Shown piece after piece: positions 55,801 to 64,000 of a stretch of 64,000 bases of DNA (positions within the stretch are counted from its first letter, which is position 1; each line of letters opens with the position of its first letter). The stretch is from Pseudomonas nicosulfuronedens (GTDB lineage: Bacteria; Pseudomonadota; Gammaproteobacteria; Pseudomonadales; Pseudomonadaceae), in NCBI RefSeq assembly GCF_005877905.1, contig NZ_SWDV01000008.1, positions 1 through 64,000 on the forward strand, in the 5' to 3' direction. The position numbers and the translations under genes are program-made. Under the pieces are notes generated by a model. It made no database searches and had not been told where the DNA came from. It worked only from the letters and a program-made list of their open reading frames with translations.

Positions 55801-56692
55801 CGAGGCCATCGATTCCGAGAAAGCGGTGGAAGCGCCGGACCCGCTGGCGAAGATCGACCCGCGCACCCTGCCGCCGATGGATGTGAGCATTCGCCAGGTG
55901 CTCAAGGCCGGCAAGCCCGTTGGTGCCTGGAGCTTCAACCTGCGCCCGACGACGACCGGCGTCAGCTTCAACGATGTCAATCTCGACCTGCGCGGGCTGT
56001 CGGTGAAGGGCAACCTGCGCTGGGACGGTATGGATACCAGCGCGCGCAGCACCTTCCAGGGCAAGCTCGAGGGCAAGAACCTGGGGGATGTGCTCAAGGC
56101 CTGGGACTTTGCGCCCAGCGTGACCAGCGAGCGCTTCAGCGTGGACATCAACGGCAACTGGCCGGGCTCGCCGGCGGCGCTGAACCTGCGGCGCTTCGGC
56201 GGCACCCTCGATGCCAGCCTGCGCAAGGGCCAATTCGTCGAGGTGGAGGGGGGCGCCAATGCCCTGCGCGTGTTCGGCCTGCTGAATTTCAACGCTATCA
56301 ACCGCCGCCTGCGCCTGGACTTCTCCGATCTGCTGGGCAAGGGCTTGAGCTACGACCGGGTGAAGGGTGTGCTCACCGCCACAGACGGGGTGTTCTTCAC
56401 CCGCGAGCCGCTGCGCCTGGATGGTCCGTCGAGCAACCTCGAGCTCAACGGCACGCTGGACCTTGCCCACGATCAGATCGACGCCAAGCTGCTGGTGACC
56501 CTGCCGGTGACCAACAACCTGCCACTGGCAGCGCTGATCGTCGGTGCGCCTGCCATTGGCGGTGCCCTGTTCGTCGTGGACAAGCTGCTGGGTGACAAGG
56601 TCGCGCGTTTTGCCAGTGTGCAGTACAGCGTGAAGGGTCCGTGGCAGAGTCCGGCCATCACCTTCGAGAAACCTTTCGAAAAGCCTCATTGA
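52874..56692 (+). CDS. yhdP: YhdP family protein (AsmA-like phospholipid transport/permeability factor)
   Basis: A very large envelope protein of 1272 residues. It has an N-terminal membrane helix (SLRILLGLLALGLVLLALYVSLG), then a long periplasmic repeat of beta-strands (DUF3971, about 40-1000) and the AsmA2-type C-terminal region with VEGGANALRVFGLLNFNAI, LDFSDLLGKGLSYDRVKG and PLAALIVGAPAIGGALFVVDKLLG. In E. coli YhdP, with TamB and YdbH, moves phospholipids to the outer membrane. The 158-base gap after rng includes a GGCGG/CCGCC hairpin and no other gene. Confidence 0.94.
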   Translation: MERAGRLFATSLRILLGLLALGLVLLALYVSLGRQLVPLVAEYRDDLAQKASEQLGLPVAIGALEGHWHAFSPIIVVRDIQLGEGNDSLRLERVRLTPDILGSVMARQPRIDSLELEGLHLTLREDEDGKWHADGLPSRGGDTDPRKLIDLLLTPRRLSLMDSQLTVLPQQANPLSLTYVGMTLRSGSRQRLEARLSLPGGEPVAARLETRLNRDDWAKSSAQLYLSLPQADWAKWLPERLTGAWKLAQAKAGGEFWATIDKGVPVSAVARLNAPKIDAALGDRKPVSLSDLGVSLYFQRNGDDLDVRVADLAANLGEIRWGEVELELTRRMKDEEHWQLRADRLDLTPLGPTITALAPLPDKVIEWLDGLKPHGVLHNVNFDYWPQREGAERAMYATNLEKVGVSAFHDVPAVANVDGTLRGNLGGGTLDANAQDFMLHLATLFPEPWHYRTAHTRMFFQLNDEAFTLGSHLMQVEGEEGTLAGDMLIRLMRDPAQEDYMDLRVGMSNGDARYTSKYLPTVIPQMSKDLAAWLKGSIKSGRIEQGYFLWQGSLQKGSAPEAHAMTLYFKVHDGVLDYQPGWPGLSKAEGEVRVEDTGVSINATSGQILNSQVRDVSVEIPHSDPGEVAHLHVNGDIDSNLVDGLKILQDSPIGATHTFAGWEGSGDLNGHLNLDIPLAKGEASKARVIVDFDTDKAKLKIAKPELNLEQVKGKFRYDTDSGLSGQSVAAQVLGSRITGSIRAEGRNGVPRTRVLVGGQVPIKSLLDWGKVQQQLPVDGRVPFQLNLLLDGKDSQLQVASNLQGVTIDLPAPLGKAAQETRESEWRMTLDGAERRYWATYGDRASLAYAAPADQPLAGRGVLRLGGDPAVLPNWSGVQVRGKIDEIDADAWMAVAKKHSNAGVEGAAGLLRGADLQIARFKGFGQTLENLSLDLARVDSTWQVGLVSSLVSGKVTLPDSKVRPIQIALDRIDLPKGEAIDSEKAVEAPDPLAKIDPRTLPPMDVSIRQVLKAGKPVGAWSFNLRPTTTGVSFNDVNLDLRGLSVKGNLRWDGMDTSARSTFQGKLEGKNLGDVLKAWDFAPSVTSERFSVDINGNWPGSPAALNLRRFGGTLDASLRKGQFVEVEGGANALRVFGLLNFNAINRRLRLDFSDLLGKGLSYDRVKGVLTATDGVFFTREPLRLDGPSSNLELNGTLDLAHDQIDAKLLVTLPVTNNLPLAALIVGAPAIGGALFVVDKLLGDKVARFASVQYSVKGPWQSPAITFEKPFEKPH

Positions 56693-56759
56693 GCCCCTCA
56701 ATCGAGCATAAAGTCCGGGCTTCAGTTAGCATGAAATCCAGACACCGACGGAGCTCAGC

Positions 56760-57608
56760 ATGTCCATTGCCGTCATCCAGATGGTCAGCCAGGACGATGT
56801 CCTGGCCAATCTCGCCGCCGCCCGTCGCCTGCTCGAGCAGGCTGCCGAGGGCGGTGCGCGCCTCGTCGTGCTACCGGAAAACTTTGCCGCCATGGGCCGC
56901 CGCGATCTCGCACAGATCGGTCGTGCCGAAGCGCTCGGCGAAGGCCCTGTCCTGCCCTGGTTGAAAAGCACCGCCCGCGACCTCAGGTTGTGGATAGTCG
57001 CCGGTACCCTGCCGCTGCCGCCTGAAGGCCAGCCCGACGCGAAGGCCAATGCCTGTTCGCTGCTGGTAGACGAGCGCGGCGAAGTGGCGGCGCGCTACGA
57101 CAAGCTGCACCTGTTCGACGTGGACGTCGCCGACGCCCGTGGCCGCTATCGCGAGTCGGATGACTACGCCTTCGGCCAGCGCGTGGTGGTGGCGGACACG
57201 CCGGTGGGGCGACTGGGGATGACGGTCTGCTACGACCTGCGCTTCCCTGAGCTTTACACCGCACTGCGCGAAGCCGGTGCGGAGCTGATCAGCGCCCCTT
57301 CGGCCTTCACCGCGGTGACCGGCGCGGCGCATTGGGAAATCCTCATCCGAGCCCGTGCCATCGAGACCCAGTGCTACCTGCTGGCGGCCGGGCAGGGCGG
57401 TACCCACCCCAAAGGACGGGAAACCTGGGGCCAGTCGGCCATTGTCGATCCCTGGGGGCGTATCCTCGCCGAACAGGCCAAGGGCGAAGCCGTGCTGCTG
57501 GCCGAGCGCGACAGCGAGGAACAGGCGGCGGTCCGGCAGCGCATGCCGATTGCCCGGCACAGAAGATTTTTCCCGCCGGTCGAACCACGACCGGCGCGTA
57601 CGGAGTGA
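56760..57608 (+). CDS. Carbon-nitrogen hydrolase, Nit1-like (deaminated glutathione amidase type)
   Basis: A 282-residue nitrilase-superfamily enzyme with the Glu-Lys-Cys triad in LPENFAAMG (near 43), [12 protein letters not shown] (near 116) and [11 protein letters not shown] (near 158). The LHLFDVD and [16 protein letters not shown] blocks fit Nit1/YbeM, which hydrolyses deaminated glutathione, a repair function. It lies between yhdP and tldD with short gaps. Substrate assignment is by family only. Confidence 0.9.
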   Translation: MSIAVIQMVSQDDVLANLAAARRLLEQAAEGGARLVVLPENFAAMGRRDLAQIGRAEALGEGPVLPWLKSTARDLRLWIVAGTLPLPPEGQPDAKANACSLLVDERGEVAARYDKLHLFDVDVADARGRYRESDDYAFGQRVVVADTPVGRLGMTVCYDLRFPELYTALREAGAELISAPSAFTAVTGAAHWEILIRARAIETQCYLLAAGQGGTHPKGRETWGQSAIVDPWGRILAEQAKGEAVLLAERDSEEQAAVRQRMPIARHRRFFPPVEPRPARTE

Positions 57609-57610
57609 AT

Positions 57611-59053
57611 ATGAGCGAACTGTTGTCATCCGTCAGTCAGCACCTGCTGGCCCCCGGTGGTCTGGATATCGACCAGCTGTCGCCGATCCTGCACGAGCTG
57701 AGCGGCCCCGGCATCGATGCCGCCGACCTGTACTTCCAGAGCCAGGTCTCCGAGTCCTGGATGCTGGAGGACGGCATCGTCAAGGAAGGCAGCTTCCACA
57801 TGGACCAGGGCGTCGGCGTGCGCGCGCAGTCCGGCGAGAAGACTGGCTTCGCCTACAGCAACGCGATTAACCATGAAGCGCTGATCCAGGCTGCTCGCGC
57901 TGCCCGTTCCATTTCCCGTGCTGGGCAGAACGGCAAGGTGCAAGCCTTCCAGGCCGTGGTGCCGACCCGCCTGTATGCCGGCGAGAATCCGCTGGACGTG
58001 ATGAGCCGCGCCGAGAAAGTGGAGCTGCTGCAGAAGATCGATGCTGCCACTCGCGCCCTCGATCCGCGCATCCAGCAGGTCACCGTCAGCCTCGCCGGCG
58101 TCTGGGACCAGGTGCTGATCGCAGCGGCGGATGGTTCGCTGGCGGCGGACATCCGTCCGCTGGTGCGCTTCAACGTCAGTGTCATCGTCGAACAGAATGG
58201 CCGCCGCGAGCGTGGCGGTCACGGCGGCGGCGGGCGCACCGACTACAAGTACTTCCTCCAGGAAGACCGTGCCATGAGCTATGCCCGCGAGGCGCTGCGC
58301 CAGGCCCTGGTCAACCTCGAAGCCGTTCCCGCGCCGGCCGGCAGCCTGCCGGTGGTGATGGGCGCCGGCTGGTCCGGCGTGCTGCTGCATGAGGCCGTGG
58401 GCCACGGTCTGGAAGGCGACTTCAACCGCAAGGGCAGCTCGAACTACAGCGGTCGTATCGGCGAGAAGGTCGCTTCCAGCCTGTGCACCATCGTCGATGA
58501 CGGCACTATCGCCGGTCGTCGCGGTTCGCTGTCGGTGGACGACGAAGGCACGCCAACCCACTGCAATGTGCTGATCGAGAACGGCATCCTCAAGGGTTAC
58601 ATGCAGGACAAGCTCAACGCCCGCCTGATGGGCGTGGCGCGCACCGGTAACGGTCGCCGCGAGTCCTACGCGCACCTGCCGATGCCGCGCATGACCAACA
58701 CCTACATGCTGGCCGGGCAGAGCGATCCGCAGGAAATCATTGCCAGCGTCGAGCGCGGCATCTACTGCGCCAACCTTGGCGGCGGCCAGGTGGACATCAC
58801 CAGCGGCAAGTTCGTCTTCGCCACCAGCGAGGCCTACCTGATCGAGAACGGCAAGATTACTCGCCCGGTGAAGGGCGCGACTTTGATCGGCAACGGTCCG
58901 GAAGTGATGAGCCGGGTGTCCATGGTCGGCAACGACCTCGCACTGGACAGCGGCGTGGGCACCTGCGGCAAGGACGGCCAGTCCGTGCCGGTCGGTGTCG
59001 GCCAGCCGACCCTGAAGATCGACGCGATCACTGTCGGCGGCACGGGCGCCTGA
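57611..59053 (+). CDS. tldD: Metalloprotease subunit TldD
   Basis: The zinc-carrying subunit of the TldD/TldE (PmbA) protease, which processes microcin B17 precursor, degrades CcdA in E. coli and opens unfolded peptides. The 480-residue protein has [11 protein letters not shown] near residue 260 (the HExxxH zinc helix), [11 protein letters not shown], and C-terminal [20 protein letters not shown] start at ATG 57611, two bases past the nitrilase stop; the longer open frame overlaps that gene and is a shadow. Its partner pmbA is about 680 bases downstream. Confidence 0.96.
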   Translation: MSELLSSVSQHLLAPGGLDIDQLSPILHELSGPGIDAADLYFQSQVSESWMLEDGIVKEGSFHMDQGVGVRAQSGEKTGFAYSNAINHEALIQAARAARSISRAGQNGKVQAFQAVVPTRLYAGENPLDVMSRAEKVELLQKIDAATRALDPRIQQVTVSLAGVWDQVLIAAADGSLAADIRPLVRFNVSVIVEQNGRRERGGHGGGGRTDYKYFLQEDRAMSYAREALRQALVNLEAVPAPAGSLPVVMGAGWSGVLLHEAVGHGLEGDFNRKGSSNYSGRIGEKVASSLCTIVDDGTIAGRRGSLSVDDEGTPTHCNVLIENGILKGYMQDKLNARLMGVARTGNGRRESYAHLPMPRMTNTYMLAGQSDPQEIIASVERGIYCANLGGGQVDITSGKFVFATSEAYLIENGKITRPVKGATLIGNGPEVMSRVSMVGNDLALDSGVGTCGKDGQSVPVGVGQPTLKIDAITVGGTGA

Positions 59054-59093
59054 GGCTGTTGCCGGTGGGGCTGGATGGAAAGGGCGCGGCCGC

Positions 59094-59618
59094 TCAGCGC
59101 AGGCCGCGTTTCATCTCGTCCAGCTCGCGGATGTACTTGAAGATCTTCCGCGCTGCGGCCGGAGGCTTGTTGTGAGCGGCCTCGTGCTGGGCGTGACGGA
59201 TCAGTTGGAGCAGATGCTGGCGGTCGCTTTCCGGGTATTCGCCGAAGAAGGCCGACAGCGCCGCATCACCGCCGGTGATCAGGTGGTCGCGCCAGCGTTC
59301 GAGGGCGTGGAAGCGTTCGTTGTATTGGCGCGTGGAGGTGTCTACCTGCTCCAGCAGGGCGAGGATGGCCTCGACGTCCTGGTCGCGCATCAGCTTGCCG
59401 ATGAACTGCCGGTGGCGTTTCTTGGCGGCGTTGGCCTTGTGCTTGGGTGCTTCTTCCAGTGCGCGGCGCAGCGGATCGGTGAGCGGCATGCGGTCGAGCA
59501 TGTCGGCCTTGAGCGTGGTCAGGCGCTCGCCGAGCTCCTGCAGCGCGTGCATTTCGCGTTTTACTTGCGACTTGCTCTTCTCATCGAAGGACGAGTCGTC
59601 ATCGTGAATTTCAGCCAT
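59094..59618 (-). CDS. darP: Dual-action ribosomal maturation protein DarP (YjgA)
   Basis: A 174-residue, highly charged helical protein (formerly DUF615). It has [56 protein letters not shown] and [21 protein letters not shown] (in parts). DarP works in late 50S subunit assembly at the peptidyl-transferase centre. I start at ATG 59618; the upstream extension has no homology. It lies opposite in strand between tldD and pmbA, as in P. aeruginosa (PA4473). Confidence 0.92.
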   Translation of the reverse strand: MAEIHDDDSSFDEKSKSQVKREMHALQELGERLTTLKADMLDRMPLTDPLRRALEEAPKHKANAAKKRHRQFIGKLMRDQDVEAILALLEQVDTSTRQYNERFHALERWRDHLITGGDAALSAFFGEYPESDRQHLLQLIRHAQHEAAHNKPPAAARKIFKYIRELDEMKRGLR

Positions 59619-59734
59619 GGCGGGGGTCTCGTTGAAAACGCCGCCATGATAACGAGTCAGGGGCCGCTTGTCCGGCCCGCGCCGGTTGCCGCCGCCTGAT
59701 GGCGCGACCGGACCATGAACAGGAGAGGCATGCA

Positions 59735-61084
59735 ATGAGCGAACACAACCCGGCAGTGAGCCCGGAGGTCCTTCCCGAACTGCGCGAGCAGGTCGAGCGG
59801 ATCATCGCCGAGGCCACCCGGCAGGGTGCCAGCGCCTGCGAGGTGGCGGTGTCGGTGGAGCAGGGGCTGTCGACCTCGGTGCGCCAGGGTGAAGTCGAGA
59901 CCGTCGAGTTCAACCGCGACCAGGGCTTCGGCATCACCCTCTACGTCGGCCAGCGCAAGGGCTCGGCGAGCACCTCGGCGACTGGGGCGGATGCCATCCG
60001 CGAAACCGTGGCGGCGGCGCTGGCGATTGCCAAGCACGCTTCCGAGGACGATTGCGCCGGCCTGGCGGACCCGGCGCTGATGGCCCGCGACCTGCCGGAC
60101 CTGGACCTTTATCACGGTTGGTCGATCACCCCTGACCAGGCCATCGAACGCGCGCTGGCCTGCGAGGCGGCAGCGTTCGCCACTGACAAACGCGTCACCA
60201 AGGCCGACGGCACCACGCTGAACACCCACCAGGGCTGTCGTGTCTACGGCAACAGCCACGGCTTCGTCGGTGGCTACGCCAGCACTCGCCACAGCCTGAG
60301 CTGCGTGATGATCGCCGAAGGCGAAGGGCAGATGCAGCGCGACTACTGGTACGACGTGAACCGTCGCGGCGAGTTGCTGGCCACCCCGGAATCCATCGGC
60401 CGTCGCGCCGCTGAGCGCGCCGCCAGCCGCCTGGGCGCCCGCCCGGTGCCGACCGCCGAAGTACCGGTACTGTTCGCTCCGGAAGTCGCGGTGGGTCTGT
60501 TCGGTCACTTCCTCGGCGCTATTTCCGGCGGCAGCCTGTACCGCAAGTCGTCCTTCCTCGAAGGTGCGTTGGGCCAGCGACTGTTCCCGGAGTGGCTGAC
60601 TCTGGATGAGCGTCCGCTGCTGCGCGGCGCGCTGGGCAGTGCCTCGTTCGACAACGATGGCCTGGCGACTTACGCCAAGCCCTTCGTCGAAGGCGGCGAG
60701 CTGGTCTCCTATGTGCTGGGGACCTACTCCGGGCGCAAGCTGGGCATGCCCAGCACGGCCAACTCCGGTGGCGTGCACAACCTGTTCGTCAGCCATGGCG
60801 ACGAGGACCAGGCCGCCCTGATCCGCCGCATGGGCCGGGGCCTGCTGGTCACCGAACTGATGGGGCAGGGCGTCAACCTGGTGACCGGCGACTACTCGCG
60901 GGGCGCTGGCGGCTACTGGGTGGAGAACGGCGAAATCCAGTTCCCGGTGCAGGAAGTCACCATCGCCGCCAACCTGCGCGACCTGTTCCGCAACATCGTC
61001 GCCATCGGTAACGATGTGGAGTATCGCGGCAACCTGCACACCGGTTCCGTGCTTATCGAAAAGATGATGGTCGCCGGCAACTGA
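59735..61084 (+). CDS. pmbA: Metalloprotease subunit PmbA (TldE)
   Basis: The non-zinc partner of TldD; 449 residues. [25 protein letters not shown] and DLDLYHGWS lie in the N-terminal domain; the C-terminal domain has [63 protein letters not shown], and no HExxxH helix. I start at ATG 59735, nine bases after AGGAG. Followed by two GC-rich hairpins. Confidence 0.96.
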   Translation: MSEHNPAVSPEVLPELREQVERIIAEATRQGASACEVAVSVEQGLSTSVRQGEVETVEFNRDQGFGITLYVGQRKGSASTSATGADAIRETVAAALAIAKHASEDDCAGLADPALMARDLPDLDLYHGWSITPDQAIERALACEAAAFATDKRVTKADGTTLNTHQGCRVYGNSHGFVGGYASTRHSLSCVMIAEGEGQMQRDYWYDVNRRGELLATPESIGRRAAERAASRLGARPVPTAEVPVLFAPEVAVGLFGHFLGAISGGSLYRKSSFLEGALGQRLFPEWLTLDERPLLRGALGSASFDNDGLATYAKPFVEGGELVSYVLGTYSGRKLGMPSTANSGGVHNLFVSHGDEDQAALIRRMGRGLLVTELMGQGVNLVTGDYSRGAGGYWVENGEIQFPVQEVTIAANLRDLFRNIVAIGNDVEYRGNLHTGSVLIEKMMVAGN

Positions 61085-61091
61085 TTCACCC

Positions 61092-61114
61092 GCCGCGGCC
61101 TTGCCGGCCGCGGC
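61092..61114 (+). other. GC-rich hairpin just after pmbA
   Basis: GCCGCGGCC and GGCCGCGGC form a perfect nine-base stem with a five-base loop, seven bases after the pmbA stop, but without a T-run. It probably stabilises the 3' end ahead of the true terminator at 61136. Confidence 0.6.
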
Positions 61115-61135
61115 TTCCCCGCCTTTCTCACGAGC

Positions 61136-61180
61136 AGCCGCCCAGCGCATTGCGTTCGGGCGGCTTGTTTTTTTGTTTTT
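61136..61180 (+). terminator. Terminator between pmbA and fagA
   Basis: AGCCGCCC and GGGCGGCT flank a loop that itself contains CGCATTGCG, followed by TGTTTTTTTGTTTTT. It separates pmbA from the iron-regulated operon. Confidence 0.88.
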
Positions 61181-61187
61181 CGGAAAC

Positions 61188-61206
61188 AATAATCAATCTC
61201 ATTATC
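61188..61206 (+). promoter_or_regulatory. Fur box upstream of fagA
   Basis: AATAATCAATCTCATTATC agrees with the GATAATGATAATCATTATC consensus at 14 of 19 positions by my count. It is 15 bases before the fagA start, in line with iron repression of the fagA-fumC-orf-sodA operon known in P. aeruginosa. Confidence 0.88.
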
Positions 61207-61221
61207 GATTGAGAGATTGCC

Positions 61222-61597
61222 ATGTTCGCCGAAATCGACAGCTCGATCACCGACCGCTGGTATCGCCTGGGCACGCGCATCCGCTGTGCTCTGGAGCCGA
61301 ATGAACCGCGCCTGGTCGAGCAGTACCTCGGCGAGGCGCGCTACCTGGCGGCCTGGGAGCCGGTGCCGGCTTGGCGCCTGTTCGAGAAGTGCTTCCAGCT
61401 GCTGCTCGACAGCAGCCGTGACATCGCGCTGCCCTGGCACTGGCGTGTGCTTTGCCTGGACCACGCCTATCTCCCCCTGCGCGAACTGCAACGCCTGGCG
61501 ATTTCGACCGCCCAGCGCCAACGCCTGTGCCTGCTGGCCCGGCGCATGGCGCAGCAGGAGATGGCGCCTTCCCTGAGACTGCAAGAAGGAATCGAGA

Positions 61598-61605
<8 letters not shown>
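61222..61605 (+). CDS. fagA: Fur-associated protein FagA
   Basis: A 127-residue protein of unknown mechanism, first in the Fur-regulated operon. It is rich in Arg, Leu and Trp (ITDRWYRLGTRIRCALEPN, ALPWHWRVLCLDHAYLPLREL), with no signal peptide or clear membrane segment. Ribosome site GAGAG precedes ATG 61222. The last eight bases overlap fumC, so expression is coupled. Confidence 0.9.
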
Positions 61606-62974
<1,369 letters not shown>

Positions 62975-63003
62975 GTCCGCCCCACCTGCTGGAGGAACCT
63001 GCC

Positions 63004-63453
63004 ATGCGTCATTGGCAACGCACCATCGAACTGGGCAATCGCTGCTTCATTCGTCAAGAGTTGATCGATGCCCGTGAGCACTACCTCCACGCTCTGGCGC
63101 TGGCCCAGGTGCTGCTGGATCGCTGGCATGACGCCGAGGAAGCGGTGATGGCCTTTGTCATCTCGCACCACAACCTCGGTGATCTGCATCTGCAGCTGGG
63201 CCAGCCGGAGGAGACCGCCGAGTACCTCTGTGCTTGCCACGAACGCCTGCTGCATCTGGGCGAGGACCTGCGCAAGCGCTCCGAGTTGCGCGCCGCGGCG
63301 GTGCAGCACAGCCGCCGCACCTACGTTGAATTGCTCAACTTCATCGGCGAGCACGGCACCTACCCGCGCACCCAGCGCCTGCTGCGCCGCCAGGGCGCGG
63401 TAGAGCTGCGTCCGGGGCTGTTCACCGCCGTGCACTCGATGCGTTACCACTAG
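63004..63453 (+). CDS. Conserved helical protein between fumC and sodA
   Basis: A 149-residue protein found at this position in the Pseudomonas fagA-fumC-sodA operon (PA4469). It is all helical with TPR-like spacing ([45 protein letters not shown]), a Cys-x-Cys-like [11 protein letters not shown] and ends SMRYH. GGAGG precedes the start. No enzyme motif is seen. Its last 18 bases are followed directly by a near-identical 18-base copy. Confidence 0.88.
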   Translation: MRHWQRTIELGNRCFIRQELIDAREHYLHALALAQVLLDRWHDAEEAVMAFVISHHNLGDLHLQLGQPEETAEYLCACHERLLHLGEDLRKRSELRAAAVQHSRRTYVELLNFIGEHGTYPRTQRLLRRQGAVELRPGLFTAVHSMRYH

Positions 63454-63471
63454 TCGATGCGCTACCACTGA
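63436..63471 (+). repeat. 18-base tandem duplication at the 3' end of the gene before sodA
   Basis: TCGATGCGTTACCACTAG (63436-63453) and TCGATGCGCTACCACTGA (63454-63471) are adjacent and differ at three positions. The first holds the real stop TAG; the second would encode the same SMRYH followed by TGA. The gap to sodA is only 14 bases after it. Confidence 0.85.
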
Positions 63472-63485
63472 AAGAAGGTTTGAAG

Positions 63486-64000
63486 ATGCCTCACGTCCTG
63501 CCTGCCTTGCCCTATGCCTACGACGCTCTAGAGCCGCACATCGATGCGCAGACCATGGAGATCCACCACAGCAAGCACCACCAGACCTACATCAACAACC
63601 TCAACGCGGCGCTGCAAGGCACCGAGTTCGCCGAGGTTCCGGTGGAGGAGTTGCTGCAGAAACTCGACCGCCTGCCCGATGCCCTGCGCGGCCCAGTGAT
63701 CAATAACGGCGGTGGTCATGCCAACCATTCGTTGTTCTGGACCATCATGGCGCCGGACGGTGGCGGTCAGCCCCAGGAAGAGCTGTGCCAGGCCATCGAT
63801 GCCGAACTGGGTGGTTACGACGCCTTCTGCCAGGCCTTCACCAAGGCAGCGCTGACCCGCTTCGGTAGCGGATGGGCGTGGCTGAGTGTAGATCTGCAGG
63901 GCAAGTTGGTGGTCGAGAGTAGCGGTAACCAGGACAGCCCGCTGATGCAGGGCAATCTGCCGATCCTCGGCCTGGATGTCTGGGAGCACGCCTACTACCT
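63486..64000 (+). CDS. sodA: Manganese superoxide dismutase (partial, cut by window end)
   Basis: The first 171 residues of Mn-type superoxide dismutase. Metal ligands are His27 (EIHHSKHH), His81 ([10 protein letters not shown]), Asp163 and His167 (LDVWEHAYY). The GGGHANHS and GSGWAWLSV patterns point to the Mn rather than the Fe enzyme. Last known gene of the Fur operon: under iron shortage it replaces the iron dismutase. Called sodM or sodA in P. aeruginosa (PA4468). About 30 C-terminal residues lie beyond the window. Confidence 0.95.
   Translation, partial: MPHVLPALPYAYDALEPHIDAQTMEIHHSKHHQTYINNLNAALQGTEFAEVPVEELLQKLDRLPDALRGPVINNGGGHANHSLFWTIMAPDGGGQPQEELCQAIDAELGGYDAFCQAFTKAALTRFGSGWAWLSVDLQGKLVVESSGNQDSPLMQGNLPILGLDVWEHAYY

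Noticed and set aside
57332-57610. A longer TldD start inside the nitrilase gene
   Set aside because: The extra sequence is Arg/Gly-rich shadow; ATG 57611 follows the nitrilase stop and matches TldD N-termini.

Overview
The window is a chromosomal segment of a high-GC Pseudomonas of the P. aeruginosa lineage (P. citronellolis, P. nitroreducens and P. knackmussii are the sort of species it recalls; I cannot name it from sequence alone). Evidence: gene order runs almost exactly as I remember P. aeruginosa PAO1 from speC (PA4519) to sodM (PA4468); intergenic gaps carry the Pseudomonas REP sequence GTAGGAGCGAGCTTGCTCGCG as inverted pairs; and there are typical Fur boxes. There are no phage genes, insertion sequences, tRNAs, rRNAs or CRISPR arrays, and no gap without a gene exceeds about 280 bases.

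Layout. 0-5 kb: ornithine decarboxylase (speC), a CptA-like phosphoethanolamine transferase and a Sel1-repeat protein. 4.2-11.3 kb: the iron-regulated piuC / piuA / piuB group, then lpxO. 11.4-13.8 kb: the pxpABC 5-oxoprolinase operon. 13.8-15.7 kb: an rtcB-prfH operon (RNA ligase plus rescue factor for ribosomes with damaged rRNA), which looks inserted compared with PAO1 and has a tiny leader ORF in front. 15.8-17.8 kb: an Lrp-type regulator divergent from a LysE exporter, and an unrecognised membrane-anchored protein. 17.9-25.3 kb: a dipeptide ABC transporter with two tandem binding proteins (dppA-A-B-C-D-F). 25.5-28.4 kb: a SIMPL protein and the redox two-component pair roxSR.

28.4-33.1 kb: an YddA/SbmA-type ABC exporter, an M23 endopeptidase / coiled-coil membrane protein / bactofilin triad, and an AEC permease. 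I do not remember these between roxR and magA in PAO1. 33.2-43.5 kb: the magABCDEF operon around a thioester-less bacterial alpha-2-macroglobulin. Reading the partners, MagC has NlpC/P60 catalytic residues, and MagE looks like a penicillin-binding-protein-like domain fused to a SpoIID-like domain. 43.6-47.6 kb: a CMD-family protein, a short RlpA-like lipoprotein, and gatCAB. 47.9-59 kb: mreBCD-maf-rng-yhdP-nit-tldD, the elongasome and envelope cluster. mreC appears to start at a non-canonical ATC codon behind a strong intercistronic hairpin. 59-64 kb: darP, pmbA, and the Fur-controlled fagA-fumC-orf-sodA operon, cut by the window end.

Themes. Much of 28-57 kb serves the cell envelope (bactofilin, M23, Mag, RlpA-like, Mre, YhdP). 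Iron supply and iron-sparing appear twice (piu; fagA-fumC-sodA). PmbA and TldD are partner subunits of one protease encoded close together. The most promising unexplained items are MagE as a PBP-like partner of the macroglobulin, the mreC start and hairpin, and the leader ORF before rtcB-prfH.
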